64,000 nucleotides of DNA from Bacillota bacterium (GCA_023460995.1 JAEWOE010000006.1:744001-808000), one strand, 5' to 3'. Counted from the stretch's first letter, positions 44,962-53,592 are shown. Made by a program: numbers and translations. Notes: generated by a model not told the origin, from the sequence alone.

Positions 44962-44982
44962 TAAATAGATATGTAGTATAAT
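44954..44982 (+). promoter_or_regulatory. tRNA-Arg promoter
   Basis: TTGAAT (44954-44959), 17-bp spacer, TATAAT (44977-44982). The -35 overlaps the end of gerM. Confidence 0.75.
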
Positions 44983-45007
44983 TTATCTTGTTCACATGAG
45001 CAAGATT

Positions 45008-45084
<77 letters not shown>

Positions 45085-45095
45085 TTTAAGAAATT

Positions 45096-45120
45096 AACTA
45101 ACAGAAATGTTAGTTTTTTT
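45096..45120 (+). terminator. Terminator of tRNA-Arg (recurrent hairpin)
   Basis: AACTAACA-GAAA-TGTTAGTT with T-run. The same hairpin recurs at 46629, 49690, 52224 and 53559, and in decayed form near 48136. Confidence 0.85.
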
Positions 45121-45187
45121 GTTTTATATTATTAAAAAACATCATATTTTTGCTACTTTCTATTTGTAATAATAGTTATGGAAAAGA

Positions 45188-45207
45188 TTGTCGAAATATG
45201 ATATTAT
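45188..45207 (+). promoter_or_regulatory. Spo0A-box promoter of membrane protein gene A1
   Basis: A perfect TTGTCGAA (45188-45195) lies just upstream of an extended -10 (TGA-TATTAT, to 45207). The same arrangement occurs at 48230 and, with two boxes, at 6816. Confidence 0.6.
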
Positions 45208-45214
45208 AAATATA

Positions 45215-45275
45215 GGTTGAATACGGTAGCAGTATTCTTATTCTTTAAAACAACAGTTCAACCATTGTTTTTATT
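45215..45275 (+). promoter_or_regulatory. Attenuator-like leader of A1
   Basis: GGTTGAA (45215-45221) can pair with TTCAACC (45257-45263). The latter is also the loop of a terminator-like hairpin AACAGT/ATTGTT followed by TTTATT. A second stem, GAATAC/GTATTC (45219-45224 with 45232-45237), competes for the same bases. Pairings are kept in the second copy, with AACAAT/ATTGTT replacing a wobble pair. Confidence 0.45.
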
Positions 45276-45360
45276 TATATAAATAGATTAAACATATTTT
45301 ATCACTCTTTTAAATACTGTATTGTATAGTTTATTTATAATAGTGGAAGGGTTGAATTAG

Positions 45361-46578
45361 ATGAACAATGAACAAAAAATATTAGGCAGTGTACCTAAGA
45401 AAAAGGGCAAACGTTATATAGTAATAATATTAGTTTTAATTATATTAGGATTGGTAGGTTACCTTGTATATGATAAAATAAGTAAGAATAGTATTATCGA
45501 AAAAAATAAAAAGAAAGAAGAAAATAATACTACTGAAATACAAAAAAACGAGTTGGAAGAAGAAAAAGAATATACTAATTTAAATTCAGAACTTAGAAAT
45601 GTACTAACTTTTAATCTTTCATATGACGTTGGAGCTGATGACAAACTTGTAGCTGTAAGAAAAGATGGCAAAGAAATATTATTAGCAGATTTATCTGAAT
45701 ATAATGGTGAAGTTAGATATGATTTTTACAATGACAAAATATATTTATACATGCAAAAATATACAGCAGGAAAACAGGAAAATGGCATTGTTACTGTCCA
45801 ACCTGTGCATAATACTTATTTAGCATATATTGATTTAAATAAGGGTAATGGCAATTATAAAGTTAATATTATTACGGAAATAAATAATGATAACTGGCCT
45901 GAAAGTATTGCGGCAACTTCTGATGAATTGTATATTGTTGCAGCTGACATGGCAGTAAAAAAATATTCATTAACTGATAAAAAATTAGAAGACACGAATA
46001 TATTAGGAAAAGATACGATGGTAAGATTATATTCAACAAAAGATGGAAGTGATTATTTAGTATACAATATTGGAAGGGATTTGTATTTATTAGATACTTC
46101 TACTAACGAATCTAAACTAATTGAAAATGAAAGTAATTTATCTTTTCTTTATAATTGTAAAATAGTATACTATAAATACGTAACAACAGGAAATACTGAA
46201 TTGATATATTATAACTATGATATAACTACTGGCCAAAAAAAAATTTTGTCACCCAAAGTTTCATATCCTAATGCTAGTATAGGCGCTGAAAATATTATGC
46301 CTTATAAAGATGGTTATATTTACTTCACTGTCACAAACGTAATGTCATATAATAAAGGAGACTATAAGGAATTATTCGATTATACAGAGGCTGGATATGC
46401 ATATACTATTAGCAAGAGCGGCAGAGTTTCTGAAGATGTAATATATCTTGGATTTTCTAGAGTTTTAGTAGATCCTAATAATTCAAAAACAAAAACAATA
46501 AATTTAAAAGATAAAAGTGTGGAAACAGCATCTTTAAACTATGAGTATAAGTACACAAAATATTATGAACAAAAATGA
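45361..46578 (+). CDS. Membrane-anchored extracellular protein A1 (prepilin partner)
   Basis: 405 residues: short cytoplasmic tail with a Lys-rich stop, one transmembrane helix (about 19-37), a Lys/Glu/Asn-rich coiled linker (38-75) and a ~320-residue outer domain of repeating beta strands (NGEVRYDFYNDKIYLYMQKY, DELYIVAADMAVKKYSL, GRDLYLLDTSTNESKLI), suggesting a beta-propeller of the DUF5050/TolB-like kind. Always followed by a prepilin gene after ~150 bp in both module copies, so a role in anchoring or controlling the pilin-like protein is plausible but unproven. GGAAGGG ribosome-binding site. Confidence 0.75.
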   Translation: MNNEQKILGSVPKKKGKRYIVIILVLIILGLVGYLVYDKISKNSIIEKNKKKEENNTTEIQKNELEEEKEYTNLNSELRNVLTFNLSYDVGADDKLVAVRKDGKEILLADLSEYNGEVRYDFYNDKIYLYMQKYTAGKQENGIVTVQPVHNTYLAYIDLNKGNGNYKVNIITEINNDNWPESIAATSDELYIVAADMAVKKYSLTDKKLEDTNILGKDTMVRLYSTKDGSDYLVYNIGRDLYLLDTSTNESKLIENESNLSFLYNCKIVYYKYVTTGNTELIYYNYDITTGQKKILSPKVSYPNASIGAENIMPYKDGYIYFTVTNVMSYNKGDYKELFDYTEAGYAYTISKSGRVSEDVIYLGFSRVLVDPNNSKTKTINLKDKSVETASLNYEYKYTKYYEQK

Positions 46579-46628
46579 AAATAGTAATGATCAATTATAA
46601 TTGAATTTTATTTTGAATTTCTGAGAAA

Positions 46629-46650
46629 AACTAACAGCATTGTTAGTTTT
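46629..46650 (+). terminator. Terminator between A1 and prepilin 3
   Basis: AACTAACA-GCAT-TGTTAGTT and T-run. Confidence 0.8.
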
Positions 46651-46653
46651 TTA

Positions 46654-46682
46654 TTGCAAATAACGACAAAATTTAGTATTAT
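46654..46682 (+). promoter_or_regulatory. Shared prepilin promoter, copy 2
   Basis: TTGCAA (46654-46659), 17 bp, TATTAT (46677-46682); spacer identical to the other three copies. Confidence 0.8.
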
Positions 46683-46743
46683 TATCCTAGAAAGAACAAA
46701 GACAGAATAATAAATTAACTTGCTAAAAAAAATGGAGGATAAA

Positions 46744-47853
46744 ATGGAAAAAGAAGGATTTACATTAATTGAACTATTAGCTGTTATATTGATATTAGGA
46801 ATAATAGCATTAATAGCAATACCAATAGTTAGTAATATTATAAAAGAAAGTAAAAGAGGGGCATTTGAAACTACAGCTAATAATGTAGTAAGTGCAATAG
46901 AAGATGCTTGTCAGCTTCAAACACTAAAAGGTGAGACATTAACAACAACTTATACATTTAGTGATGGTGATGTGTCACCAAGTTTAAATATCAAAGGATC
47001 ATTACCAGAAGAAGGAACTGCAACAGTAAACTCTAATTGTAATGTTAATTTAAGCGTAAACAATGGAAAATTTACGGCTACTAAAGATGCATCATCAGAT
47101 ACTATAACAGTAGTTGATGGTGTAGAAACACCACAATTACCAACAGTTTATCCAGTATATGCAAATGGAACTGCTGTATACTTTAATCCTGTGACTGGTG
47201 CAAAATGTACAGCAGGAGAAGCAGTAAGTACAACAGGAACAAAAACTGGATGTATGAAGTGGTATACATTTAATGATGGTGGAGCATCAACTGATACAAT
47301 TAACTTAATATTAGACCATAACACAACTGCCACAGTAGCTTGGAATCCTACAGTAAGTAATGTGAGTGGTCCAACAAACGTAATCACACAACTTCAAACT
47401 GACACTAGTTCTTGGGCAGGAGTGATAACAAGAACAGATAGTTATAGTGTAAGTAATGGAACAGCGACATATACAATAAATTACAGTACATATAAGGCTA
47501 GACTAATAACAGCGGGGGAAATTGCTACAATAACAGGAAATAGTAGTTTTGCAGAAGCAACTACTACGTCTTCAAATTGGTTTTATTTAGACAGTAACAC
47601 ACAAAATAAAACTGCAACTACAACTGGAGCAAGTAATTATGATTGGCTATTTGATTATACAAAAAGTTGTACTAGTTCCGGATGCAATATTGCTGATGCT
47701 AGTAATTCAGGATATTGGACATCTACAGCCGTCTCTAGCACTACTGACAACACTTGGCTCGTGAGTTGGCAAGGCAACTTAGGCAGAAACGCAGGCTATG
47801 CGGACTTCTACGGTGTTCGTCCAGTTATAACTATCTTAAAATCTAATTTCTAA
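46744..47853 (+). CDS. Prepilin-like protein 3 with lectin-like, hypervariable C-terminus
   Basis: 369 residues from the ATG at 46744 (GGAGG eight bases upstream; the TTG at 46720 lies before it). Prepilin signal MEKEG^FTLIELLAVILILG, pilin helix and linker, then the lectin-like domain (VYANGTAVYFNPVTGAKC, CMKWYTFNDGG, YKARLITAGEI, NWFYLD, CTSSGCN, GYWTSTAVS, GVRPVITILKSNF). Very similar to paralogues 1 and 4, except in the ~28 codons before GVRP, which carry Trp, Gly and Asp/Asn-rich NNC codons. Followed by a structured region and a boundary arm. Confidence 0.85.
   Translation: MEKEGFTLIELLAVILILGIIALIAIPIVSNIIKESKRGAFETTANNVVSAIEDACQLQTLKGETLTTTYTFSDGDVSPSLNIKGSLPEEGTATVNSNCNVNLSVNNGKFTATKDASSDTITVVDGVETPQLPTVYPVYANGTAVYFNPVTGAKCTAGEAVSTTGTKTGCMKWYTFNDGGASTDTINLILDHNTTATVAWNPTVSNVSGPTNVITQLQTDTSSWAGVITRTDSYSVSNGTATYTINYSTYKARLITAGEIATITGNSSFAEATTTSSNWFYLDSNTQNKTATTTGASNYDWLFDYTKSCTSSGCNIADASNSGYWTSTAVSSTTDNTWLVSWQGNLGRNAGYADFYGVRPVITILKSNF
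47737..47820 (+). other. DGR-like variable region of prepilin 3
   Basis: 84 bp between the constant GTCTCT and CCAGTTATAAC blocks; one codon shorter than the regions of paralogues 1 and 4. By my count 44 of 84 bases are G or C. Almost every codon differs from the other two regions, while the 3' flank is the same apart from one base near the stop. Confidence 0.65.
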
Positions 47854-48070
47854 AAAGGCTATAATAAATTAAATAAAGAGAAGATAGTCAAAAGGAATGA
47901 AGAAAATATGCTGGAATCCCAGTGAAAGCAAGTGTGGCTTTAGACACGCTTGTAATAGGAAAAAATGCTATGCTTTTTTCCGTTAAAGGTAGCCATCTCA
48001 TGCAAGTTCCTTGCGAGAGATGACTTCCGATTTATTTAAACTTGGGTCGAAAAATTTAGTTAGTATTCGA
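47854..48070 (+). ncRNA. Structured intergenic region with four consecutive hairpins
   Basis: Stems CTGG/CCAG (47911-47922), CAAGTGTG/CACGCTTG (47929-47952), GGAAAAAA/TTTTTTCC (47958-47981) and CATCTC/GAGATG (47994-48022) with an inner GCAAG/CTTGC follow each other without long gaps. The GC content is higher than in the surrounding intergenic DNA. No coding frame and no RNA family that I recognise. Present only in the first module copy. Confidence 0.5.
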
Positions 48071-48120
48071 TTACTACCTATTTAATATTGTTAAGAGTTG
48101 TCGTACTGGGAACTTTAACG
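48071..48120 (+). repeat. Cassette-boundary arm at the tRNA-Arg locus
   Basis: 50 bp beginning TTACTACCTATTTAATATTG and ending directly at the CACCA of the repeated tRNA 3' end. About four of five bases match the arm at 19982-20030, which abuts a different tRNA end. It contains an inverted repeat GTTAAGAGTT/AACTTTAAC around GTCGTACTGGG. Confidence 0.7.
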
Positions 48121-48229
48121 CACCATTTAAGAAATTAACTAACAGAAATGTTAATTTTTTTTGTTCTATATTATTAAAAAACATCATATGTTTGCTACTT
48201 TCTATTTGTAATAATAGTTATGGAAAAGA

Positions 48230-48305
48230 TTGTCGAAATATGATATTATAAATATAGGTTGAATACGATAGCAGTATTCTTATTCTTTAAAACAACAATT
48301 CAACC
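48230..48305 (+). promoter_or_regulatory. Spo0A-box promoter and attenuator-like leader of A2
   Basis: TTGTCGAA (48230-48237) with TGA-TATTAT downstream. The leader keeps GGTTGAAT (48257-48264) pairing with ATTCAACC (48298-48305), and the alternative AACAAT/ATTGTT hairpin, in which the wobble of copy 1 is a Watson-Crick pair. Confidence 0.5.
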
Positions 48306-48402
48306 ATTGTTTTTATTTATATAAATAGATTAAACATATTTTATCACTTCTTTAAATATGGTATTGTATAGTTTATTTATAATAGTGGAAGGGTTGAATT
48401 AA

Positions 48403-49635
48403 ATGGACAATGAGCAAAAAATATTAGGTAGTGTACCTAAGAAAAAGGGCAAACGTTATATAGTAATAATATTAGTTTTAATTATGTTAGGTTTAGCAAG
48501 TTATATTGTATATGACAAAGTAATTAAAAAAAATATAGTTGAAGAAAATAAGGACAAAGAAGAAAATAATACTACTGAAATACAAAATAATGAATCAGAA
48601 GAAGAAAAAGAATATACAAATTTAAATCCTGAACTTAAAAATGTATTAACTTTTAATCTTTCAGAAGTTATTGAAAATCGTGACAAACTTGTAGCTGTAA
48701 CAAAAGATGGCAAAGAAATATTATTAGCAGATTTATCTGAATATAATGGTGAAGTTAGATACGATTTTTACAATGGCAAAATATATTTATACATGCAAAA
48801 ATATACAGCAGGAAAGCAGGAAAATGGCATTGTTACTGTCCAACCCGTGCATAATACTTATTTAGCATATATTGATTTAAATCAAGGTGATGGCAATTAT
48901 AAAGTTAATATTATTACGGAAATAAGTAGTAATAATTCACCTGAAAGTATTGCAGCAACTTCTAATGCAATATATATTGTTTCTTCAGCTGACATGGCAG
49001 TGAAAAAATATTCATTAACTGATAATAAATTTGAAGATACAAACATAATAGGAAAAGACATGATTTTAGAATTATTCTCAACAAAAGATGGAAGTGATTA
49101 TTTAGTATACAATATTGGGTGGGATTTGTATTTATTAGATACTTCTACTAATGAATCTAAAATAATAGAGAATAAAAGTCAGTTGGCTTTCATATATAAT
49201 GGTAAAATATTATACCATAAATCTGGAACAGCGGGATCTGGTAAATTGATATACTGTGAGTATGATATAAAAACTGGCGAAAAAAAAATTTTGTCACCTG
49301 AGGTTGGATATGGTTCTGCTAGTTCGGACACTGAAAACATTATACCTTATAAAGATGGTTATATTTACTTTACTGAAAGCAAAGTAATGTCATATAATGA
49401 AGGAAACTATAAGGAGTTATTTGATTATAGCGATATAGGTTTTATATATGGTGCTAGCAGAAGAGGCAGGGTTTGCGAAGATGTAATATATCTTGGATTT
49501 GCTGGATATTTAACAATCCAGAATCCTGTTAAAGATGCGTTAGGAACAAAAACTATAGGTTTAGAAGATAAAAAGGTGGAAGAGACATCTTTATACTATG
49601 ATTATAGGTATACAAAATATTATGAACAAAAATAA
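48403..49635 (+). CDS. Membrane-anchored extracellular protein A2 (prepilin partner)
   Basis: 410-residue paralogue of A1 with the same topology: transmembrane helix at ~19-37, charged linker, beta-propeller-like outer domain. The first ~35 residues and the NGEVRYDFYNGKIYLYMQKYTAGKQ block are nearly identical to A1, whereas the C-terminal third differs more (SGKLIYCEYDIKTGEKK, GFIYGASRRGRVCEDVIYLGF). Followed by the shared hairpin and prepilin 4. Confidence 0.75.
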   Translation: MDNEQKILGSVPKKKGKRYIVIILVLIMLGLASYIVYDKVIKKNIVEENKDKEENNTTEIQNNESEEEKEYTNLNPELKNVLTFNLSEVIENRDKLVAVTKDGKEILLADLSEYNGEVRYDFYNGKIYLYMQKYTAGKQENGIVTVQPVHNTYLAYIDLNQGDGNYKVNIITEISSNNSPESIAATSNAIYIVSSADMAVKKYSLTDNKFEDTNIIGKDMILELFSTKDGSDYLVYNIGWDLYLLDTSTNESKIIENKSQLAFIYNGKILYHKSGTAGSGKLIYCEYDIKTGEKKILSPEVGYGSASSDTENIIPYKDGYIYFTESKVMSYNEGNYKELFDYSDIGFIYGASRRGRVCEDVIYLGFAGYLTIQNPVKDALGTKTIGLEDKKVEETSLYYDYRYTKYYEQK

Positions 49636-49689
49636 TTAAAAGCAATGATTAATTATAATTGAAATATGATTTTGAATTTTTAATTAGTA

Positions 49690-49712
49690 AACTAACAGAA
49701 ATGTTAGTTTTT
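49690..49712 (+). terminator. Terminator between A2 and prepilin 4
   Basis: AACTAACA-GAAA-TGTTAGTT and T-run. Confidence 0.8.
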
Positions 49713-49714
49713 TA

Positions 49715-49743
49715 TTGCAAATAACGACAAAATTTAGTATTAT
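49715..49743 (+). promoter_or_regulatory. Shared prepilin promoter, copy 3
   Basis: TTGCAA (49715-49720), 17 bp, TATTAT (49738-49743); same spacer as the other copies. Confidence 0.8.
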
Positions 49744-49804
49744 TATCATATAAAGAACTAAGATAGAATAATAAATTAACTTGCTAAATAAAATGGAGGA
49801 TAAA

Positions 49805-50917
49805 ATGAAAAAAGAGGGATTTACATTAATTGAACTATTAGCTGTTATTTTAATTCTAGGTATAATTGCTTTAATTGCTATACCAACTGTAAATAAAATT
49901 ATAGAACAAAGTAGAAAAGGAGCCTTTGAAACAACAGCTAATAATGTAGTAAGTGCAATAGAAGATGCTTGTCAGCTTCAAACACTAAAAGGTGAGACAT
50001 TAACAACAACTTATACATTTAGTGATGGTGATGTGTCACCAAGCTTAAATATCAAAGGATCATTACCAGAAGAAGGAACAGCAACAGTAGACTCTAGTTG
50101 TAATGTGACTTTAAATGTAACAAACGGAACATTTACAGCTACCAAAATATCTACAGAAGATACGGTAACGGTAGTAGAAGGTGGAGAAGTACCAGAAACA
50201 CCGACAACATATACAGTATATGCTAATGGTACAGCAGTATATTTCAATCCTGTAACTGGAGCAAAATGTACAGCAGGTTAAGCAGTAAGCACAACAGGAA
50301 CTAAAACAGGATGTATGAAATGGTATACATTTAATGATGGTGGAGAATCTACTGATACCATTAACTTGATATTAGACCACAATACAACAGTGTTAGTAGC
50401 ATGGAATTCTACTGGAAGTAATGTAAGTGGCCCAACAAACGTAATGACACAGCTTCAAACTGATACTAGTGCTTGGGCAGGAGTACCAACAAGAACAGAT
50501 AGTTATAGTGTAAGTAATGGAACTGCTACTTATACAATAAATTATAGTACATATAAGGCTAGACTAATAAAGGCAGCTGAAATAGCTACAATAACAGGAA
50601 ATAGTAGTTTTGTAGAGGCAACAATGCCAAATACAAGTTGGTTTTATTTAGACAGTAATAATCAAACACAAACAGCAACTACTACTGGAGCAAGTAATTA
50701 TGACTGGTTATTTGATTATACAAACGGATGTACTGGTTACGGATGTAATGTAGCTGATGCAAGTAACTATGGGTACTGGACATCTACAGCTGTCTCTGGC
50801 AATACTGGCAGCGCTTGGCGCGTGTATAGGCGCGGCTGCTTGGACAACTACAGCGTAGACAATTCGGGCGGCTACGGTGTGCGCCCAGTTATAACTATCT
50901 TAAAATCTAATCTCTAA
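49805..50917 (+). pseudogene. Prepilin-like protein 4, interrupted by an in-frame TAA
   Basis: Full-length homologue of prepilin 3 (would be 370 aa) with prepilin signal MKKEG^FTLIELLAVILILG. Codon 159 is TAA (50279-50281): GGT TAA replaces the GGA GAA present in paralogue 3. The frame stays open and well conserved to the normal end, including GVRPVITILKSNL, so decay is recent or the stop is bypassed. A restart at ATG 50315 would give a 200-aa protein without prepilin signal. Its variable region is the most GC-rich of all. Promoter and GGAGG are intact. Confidence 0.8.
50798..50884 (+). other. DGR-like variable region of prepilin 4
   Basis: 87 bp, of which 54 are G or C by my count (about 62%). 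Sixteen of 29 codons end in C, nearly all as NNC with varied first two bases (GGC, AGC, CGC, TGC, GAC, TAC). Flanked by the constant CAGCTGTCTCT and CCAGTTATAAC blocks. Confidence 0.7.
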
Positions 50918-51030
50918 AATAGAAATAGTGATTAAATAAAGAAGATATTATTTGTGATATGGAATTATAAAAAGTAAAATAATCACATTGAACTGTGATA
51001 TAATATTTAACAGAAACTTTAGGGGGTATT

Positions 51031-52128
51031 ATGTTTAATAACAACACTTTTTTTCATAACAAAATAACAGAAGTAAATAGAAATGAATTACTAAATCAAT
51101 ATACTGAAGACATCATTAATAAATTAATTAGATATAATATATTTGATAGTTTTTCATCTAAAAAAGAATTAGATAAATGGATATTAGAATTAAATTGTTT
51201 AGAAGTTAAAAATATTATGAGTTTAACTATAGAACCCAATAATATAAAATTTGATCCAGTATTATTAATAAATAAGAATTTATTAAATACTATAGATTAT
51301 AATAAAAGAGTTGAAGCATTAGTAAGTATAAAAAATGCTGATGGTTGGTATCATTTATTTGATAGAATGTTAAATCTTGAATTTTTATATAGTGATAAGT
51401 TTTATCAAGATATTGAAACAATGAAAAAAGCTAAAAGTGCTCAAATGTCACTATGGATAATTGGCGAACCAACTTTTATTAACAGTCCTTATCATGATGA
51501 AGATTTTGAATTATTAGTTACTTCAAAAGATACAAGTGGTAAGGGTTGTGATTATCTTGTATGGGATGCTATAGCTACAGTAGCAGAAAATTTCGATTCA
51601 ATTAATAGTGATTATCACAAACAAGATTTGAAAACTATAATTAAATATTCTGGTGCATGTCTGCAAGGATCACATACTTATCCGGAAGGTTCAATAAATA
51701 ATTTAGCAGTTAATTCAATTTCGTTAAAAGATAAATATCATTTAGAAAATATGGAAATATTAGCTAATAATACAGAGATAGGAAATTTTTTATATGCAGT
51801 AATGACAAATCAAGATGCAGTAAAAAGAAGAGATTATAGAAATATAATAAGAGAAATGGTAGAAAATAAAAACAATATAAGTTATGTATTTTTAGTATGT
51901 TATTATGCAGTAGGTGAAAAGGAAGCTACATCCGCTCAAAATTTTTGCTTACATAATTATTTCTATGAAATAAAAAATGATTATAATATAGATGAATTAC
52001 TTAAAAAAGTTGATGAAAGAATTAATGTTATAAATGGTGAATTTAAAGAAATAGTGACGTATGAATTAGAATGCAATCAACCTGCTAAAATAAAAAGAAA
52101 AGGTTTTAAAAGATTATTTAAGAACTAG
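51031..52128 (+). CDS. Protein of unknown function in the prepilin array
   Basis: 365 residues, no signal or membrane segments. The central part has a WIIGEPTFINSPYHDEDFELLVTSKDTSGKGCDYLVWDAIATVAENFDSINSDYHKQDLKTIIKYSGACLQGSHTYPEGS region with well-spaced Asp/His/Ser/Gly residues suggestive of an enzyme, but I recognise no family. It has no reverse-transcriptase motif (no YxDD). GGGGG ribosome-binding site; own promoter TATAAT at ~50999. It sits between prepilin 4 and a degenerate boundary. Confidence 0.55.
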   Translation: MFNNNTFFHNKITEVNRNELLNQYTEDIINKLIRYNIFDSFSSKKELDKWILELNCLEVKNIMSLTIEPNNIKFDPVLLINKNLLNTIDYNKRVEALVSIKNADGWYHLFDRMLNLEFLYSDKFYQDIETMKKAKSAQMSLWIIGEPTFINSPYHDEDFELLVTSKDTSGKGCDYLVWDAIATVAENFDSINSDYHKQDLKTIIKYSGACLQGSHTYPEGSINNLAVNSISLKDKYHLENMEILANNTEIGNFLYAVMTNQDAVKRRDYRNIIREMVENKNNISYVFLVCYYAVGEKEATSAQNFCLHNYFYEIKNDYNIDELLKKVDERINVINGEFKEIVTYELECNQPAKIKRKGFKRLFKN

Positions 52129-52154
52129 TATTACTTTAAAATACTAATTAATAC

Positions 52155-52243
52155 TTAATAGTAACTTATTTAATATTACTTAGTGTTGTTGTACATTGAA
52201 TTTAATGCAATATTTAAGAAATTAACTAACATAAATGTTAGTT
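52155..52243 (+). repeat. Degenerate cassette boundary with terminator
   Basis: The stretch from about 52155 to 52207 resembles the arm at 48071 (TTATTTAATATTAC, TTGTTGTAC, GAATTTAATG) and runs into ATATTTAAGAAATTAACTAAC, a decayed copy of the tRNA-Arg 3' flank. The hairpin AACTAACA-TAAA-TGTTAGTT (52224-52243) is intact. Confidence 0.6.
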
Positions 52244-52347
52244 TTTTTGTAATCACAATGAAAATACAATAAATGTTAAATAATATGAATGGTTATTAAT
52301 AATTAATTAATATCATTTTTTATGATATAATTATTAAAGGTGGTAGA

Positions 52348-52884
52348 GTGAATAATAAATTTACTAAAATATTAAAATGTAAGAATTGTGCCTTATGCAA
52401 CAATCAGTTACCTCTACTGGATAATGCTATTTTAGGAGACATTATGTGGGTTGGATTATCAGCAAAAAAAGTAACTGATATATCAATTTCAGTGCCTCTT
52501 GAAAATAATACTAACAGTGGAAAAATTATTGAACAGATTGAACAGCAAATACCAAATTATAATTTTTACAAGACTAATTTGTTGAAATGTCTTCCACTTG
52601 ATGAAAATAATAAATTAAGATATCCAACTGTTAATGAGATGGATAAATGTATTAAAAATTTAATATATGAAATAGATATAATTAAACCTAAATTAATATT
52701 TTTGTTAGGTAGAAAAACATATAACTATGTCTATAAGTATTTTAAAAATAATAATTTAGATGCAAATAATATTTATTATATAGAGCATCCATCATATATT
52801 TATGTTTATAGGAAAAAACTTATAAATGAGTACATTAGTAAAATTGTAGAAATAATTAAGAATAATAATCATGGAGGAAAATGA
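52348..52884 (+). CDS. Uracil-DNA glycosylase superfamily protein
   Basis: 178 residues. The N-terminal CKNCALCNNQLP cysteines and the later cysteine in KTNLLKCLP resemble the Fe-S-binding family 4-like uracil-DNA glycosylases. KPKLIFLLGRKTYNYV and EHPSYIYVYR match the conserved strand/GR and the HPS(P/x) motif. Divergent, so the exact base specificity is unknown. Starts at ATG or GTG around 52348 with AGGTGG. Ends four bases before the NTPase gene, implying a two-gene repair/sanitation unit. Confidence 0.75.
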   Translation: MNNKFTKILKCKNCALCNNQLPLLDNAILGDIMWVGLSAKKVTDISISVPLENNTNSGKIIEQIEQQIPNYNFYKTNLLKCLPLDENNKLRYPTVNEMDKCIKNLIYEIDIIKPKLIFLLGRKTYNYVYKYFKNNNLDANNIYYIEHPSYIYVYRKKLINEYISKIVEIIKNNNHGGK

Positions 52885-52887
52885 TAT

Positions 52888-53451
52888 ATGAAAATAATAA
52901 TGGCTACTAAAAATCCAGGCAAGATTGAGGGTGCTAAAAAGGCCTTTTCAAATTATTTCAAAGATATAGAAATAGTAGGAATATCTGTATCTTCTGATGT
53001 GAGTGATCAGCCTGTTAATGAAGAAATATATTTAGGTGCAAAAAATAGAGTTAAGAATGTTAAACAATATTGTAAAGAAAATAATATAATAGGCGACTTG
53101 TATATATCGGTTGAATCGGGTATAACTAATCAAATATGTGATTGGATGATTGTTAATGTTGCAGTGATTGAAGATAATGAAGATTTTAAAAGTTATGGAA
53201 CTAGTCCAGGATTCCCAGTGCCACACAAATATGTTGAAGATATAATTAAAACAGAATTAGGTACTGTGATGGATGAAATATTTAAAAAAGCAGATTTAAA
53301 ATCAAGTATAGGCGGAATTAGCATATTAACACATGAAATAGTATCAAGATTAGATTTGACGGAAATGGCCTTTGTAATGGCATTAACAAAATATATAAAT
53401 AATACTATATGGAATGATAAAAAAATAAAACATCTTGATTTAATAAGATAA
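52888..53451 (+). CDS. YjjX-like inosine/xanthosine triphosphatase
   Basis: 187 residues. The N-terminal MATKNPGKIEGAKKAF, the GISVSSDVSDQPVNEEIYLGAKNRVKNVKQY block and the GGISILTHEIVSR block match the house-cleaning NTPases of the YjjX/ITPase-like family that remove non-canonical purine nucleotides. The GVESGI-type loop is VESGI here. Cytosolic. Paired with the UDG-like gene inside the prepilin cassette array. Confidence 0.85.
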   Translation: MKIIMATKNPGKIEGAKKAFSNYFKDIEIVGISVSSDVSDQPVNEEIYLGAKNRVKNVKQYCKENNIIGDLYISVESGITNQICDWMIVNVAVIEDNEDFKSYGTSPGFPVPHKYVEDIIKTELGTVMDEIFKKADLKSSIGGISILTHEIVSRLDLTEMAFVMALTKYINNTIWNDKKIKHLDLIR

Positions 53452-53489
53452 AATTAATAGAAAAAAGTTTATATACATTAAAGAAATAA

Positions 53490-53581
53490 GTAAATACTAT
53501 GTATTAAATAGTGTAAAAAATCTTATACTGACAATATAATGCAAATAATTTAATGATTAACTAACAGAAATGTTAGTTTTT
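53490..53581 (+). repeat. Degenerate cassette boundary before prepilin 5
   Basis: The stretch around 53494-53550 aligns with the arm at 48071 (ACTATGTATTAAATAGTG, TATACTG, TATAATGCAAATAATTTAATG), followed by GATTAACTAACAGAAATGTTAGTT, the recurrent hairpin (53559-53578). Confidence 0.5.
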
Positions 53582-53592
53582 TAATTTTTATG

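Larger units (their letters stand above)
48121..50917 (+). repeat. Tandem module 2: tRNA 3' end, membrane protein A2, prepilin 4
   Basis: Second copy of the module at 45080. The terminator hairpin after CACCA has decayed (TGTTAATT); the Spo0A box, leader pairings, A gene, AACTAACA hairpin and prepilin promoter are all kept. Confidence 0.85.

Noticed and set aside
47854..48120. The structured region as the template repeat of a DGR
   Set aside because: It shows no similarity to the variable blocks or to the CCAGTTATAAC flank, which a template would share.
50315..50917. A separate 200-aa gene downstream of the stop in prepilin 4
   Set aside because: It is in the same frame as, and continuous in homology with, the upstream part; it has no ribosome-binding site of its own. 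Treated as one interrupted gene.
51031..52128. The 365-aa unknown gene as the DGR reverse transcriptase
   Set aside because: It lacks any YxDD-type catalytic motif or other reverse-transcriptase blocks.
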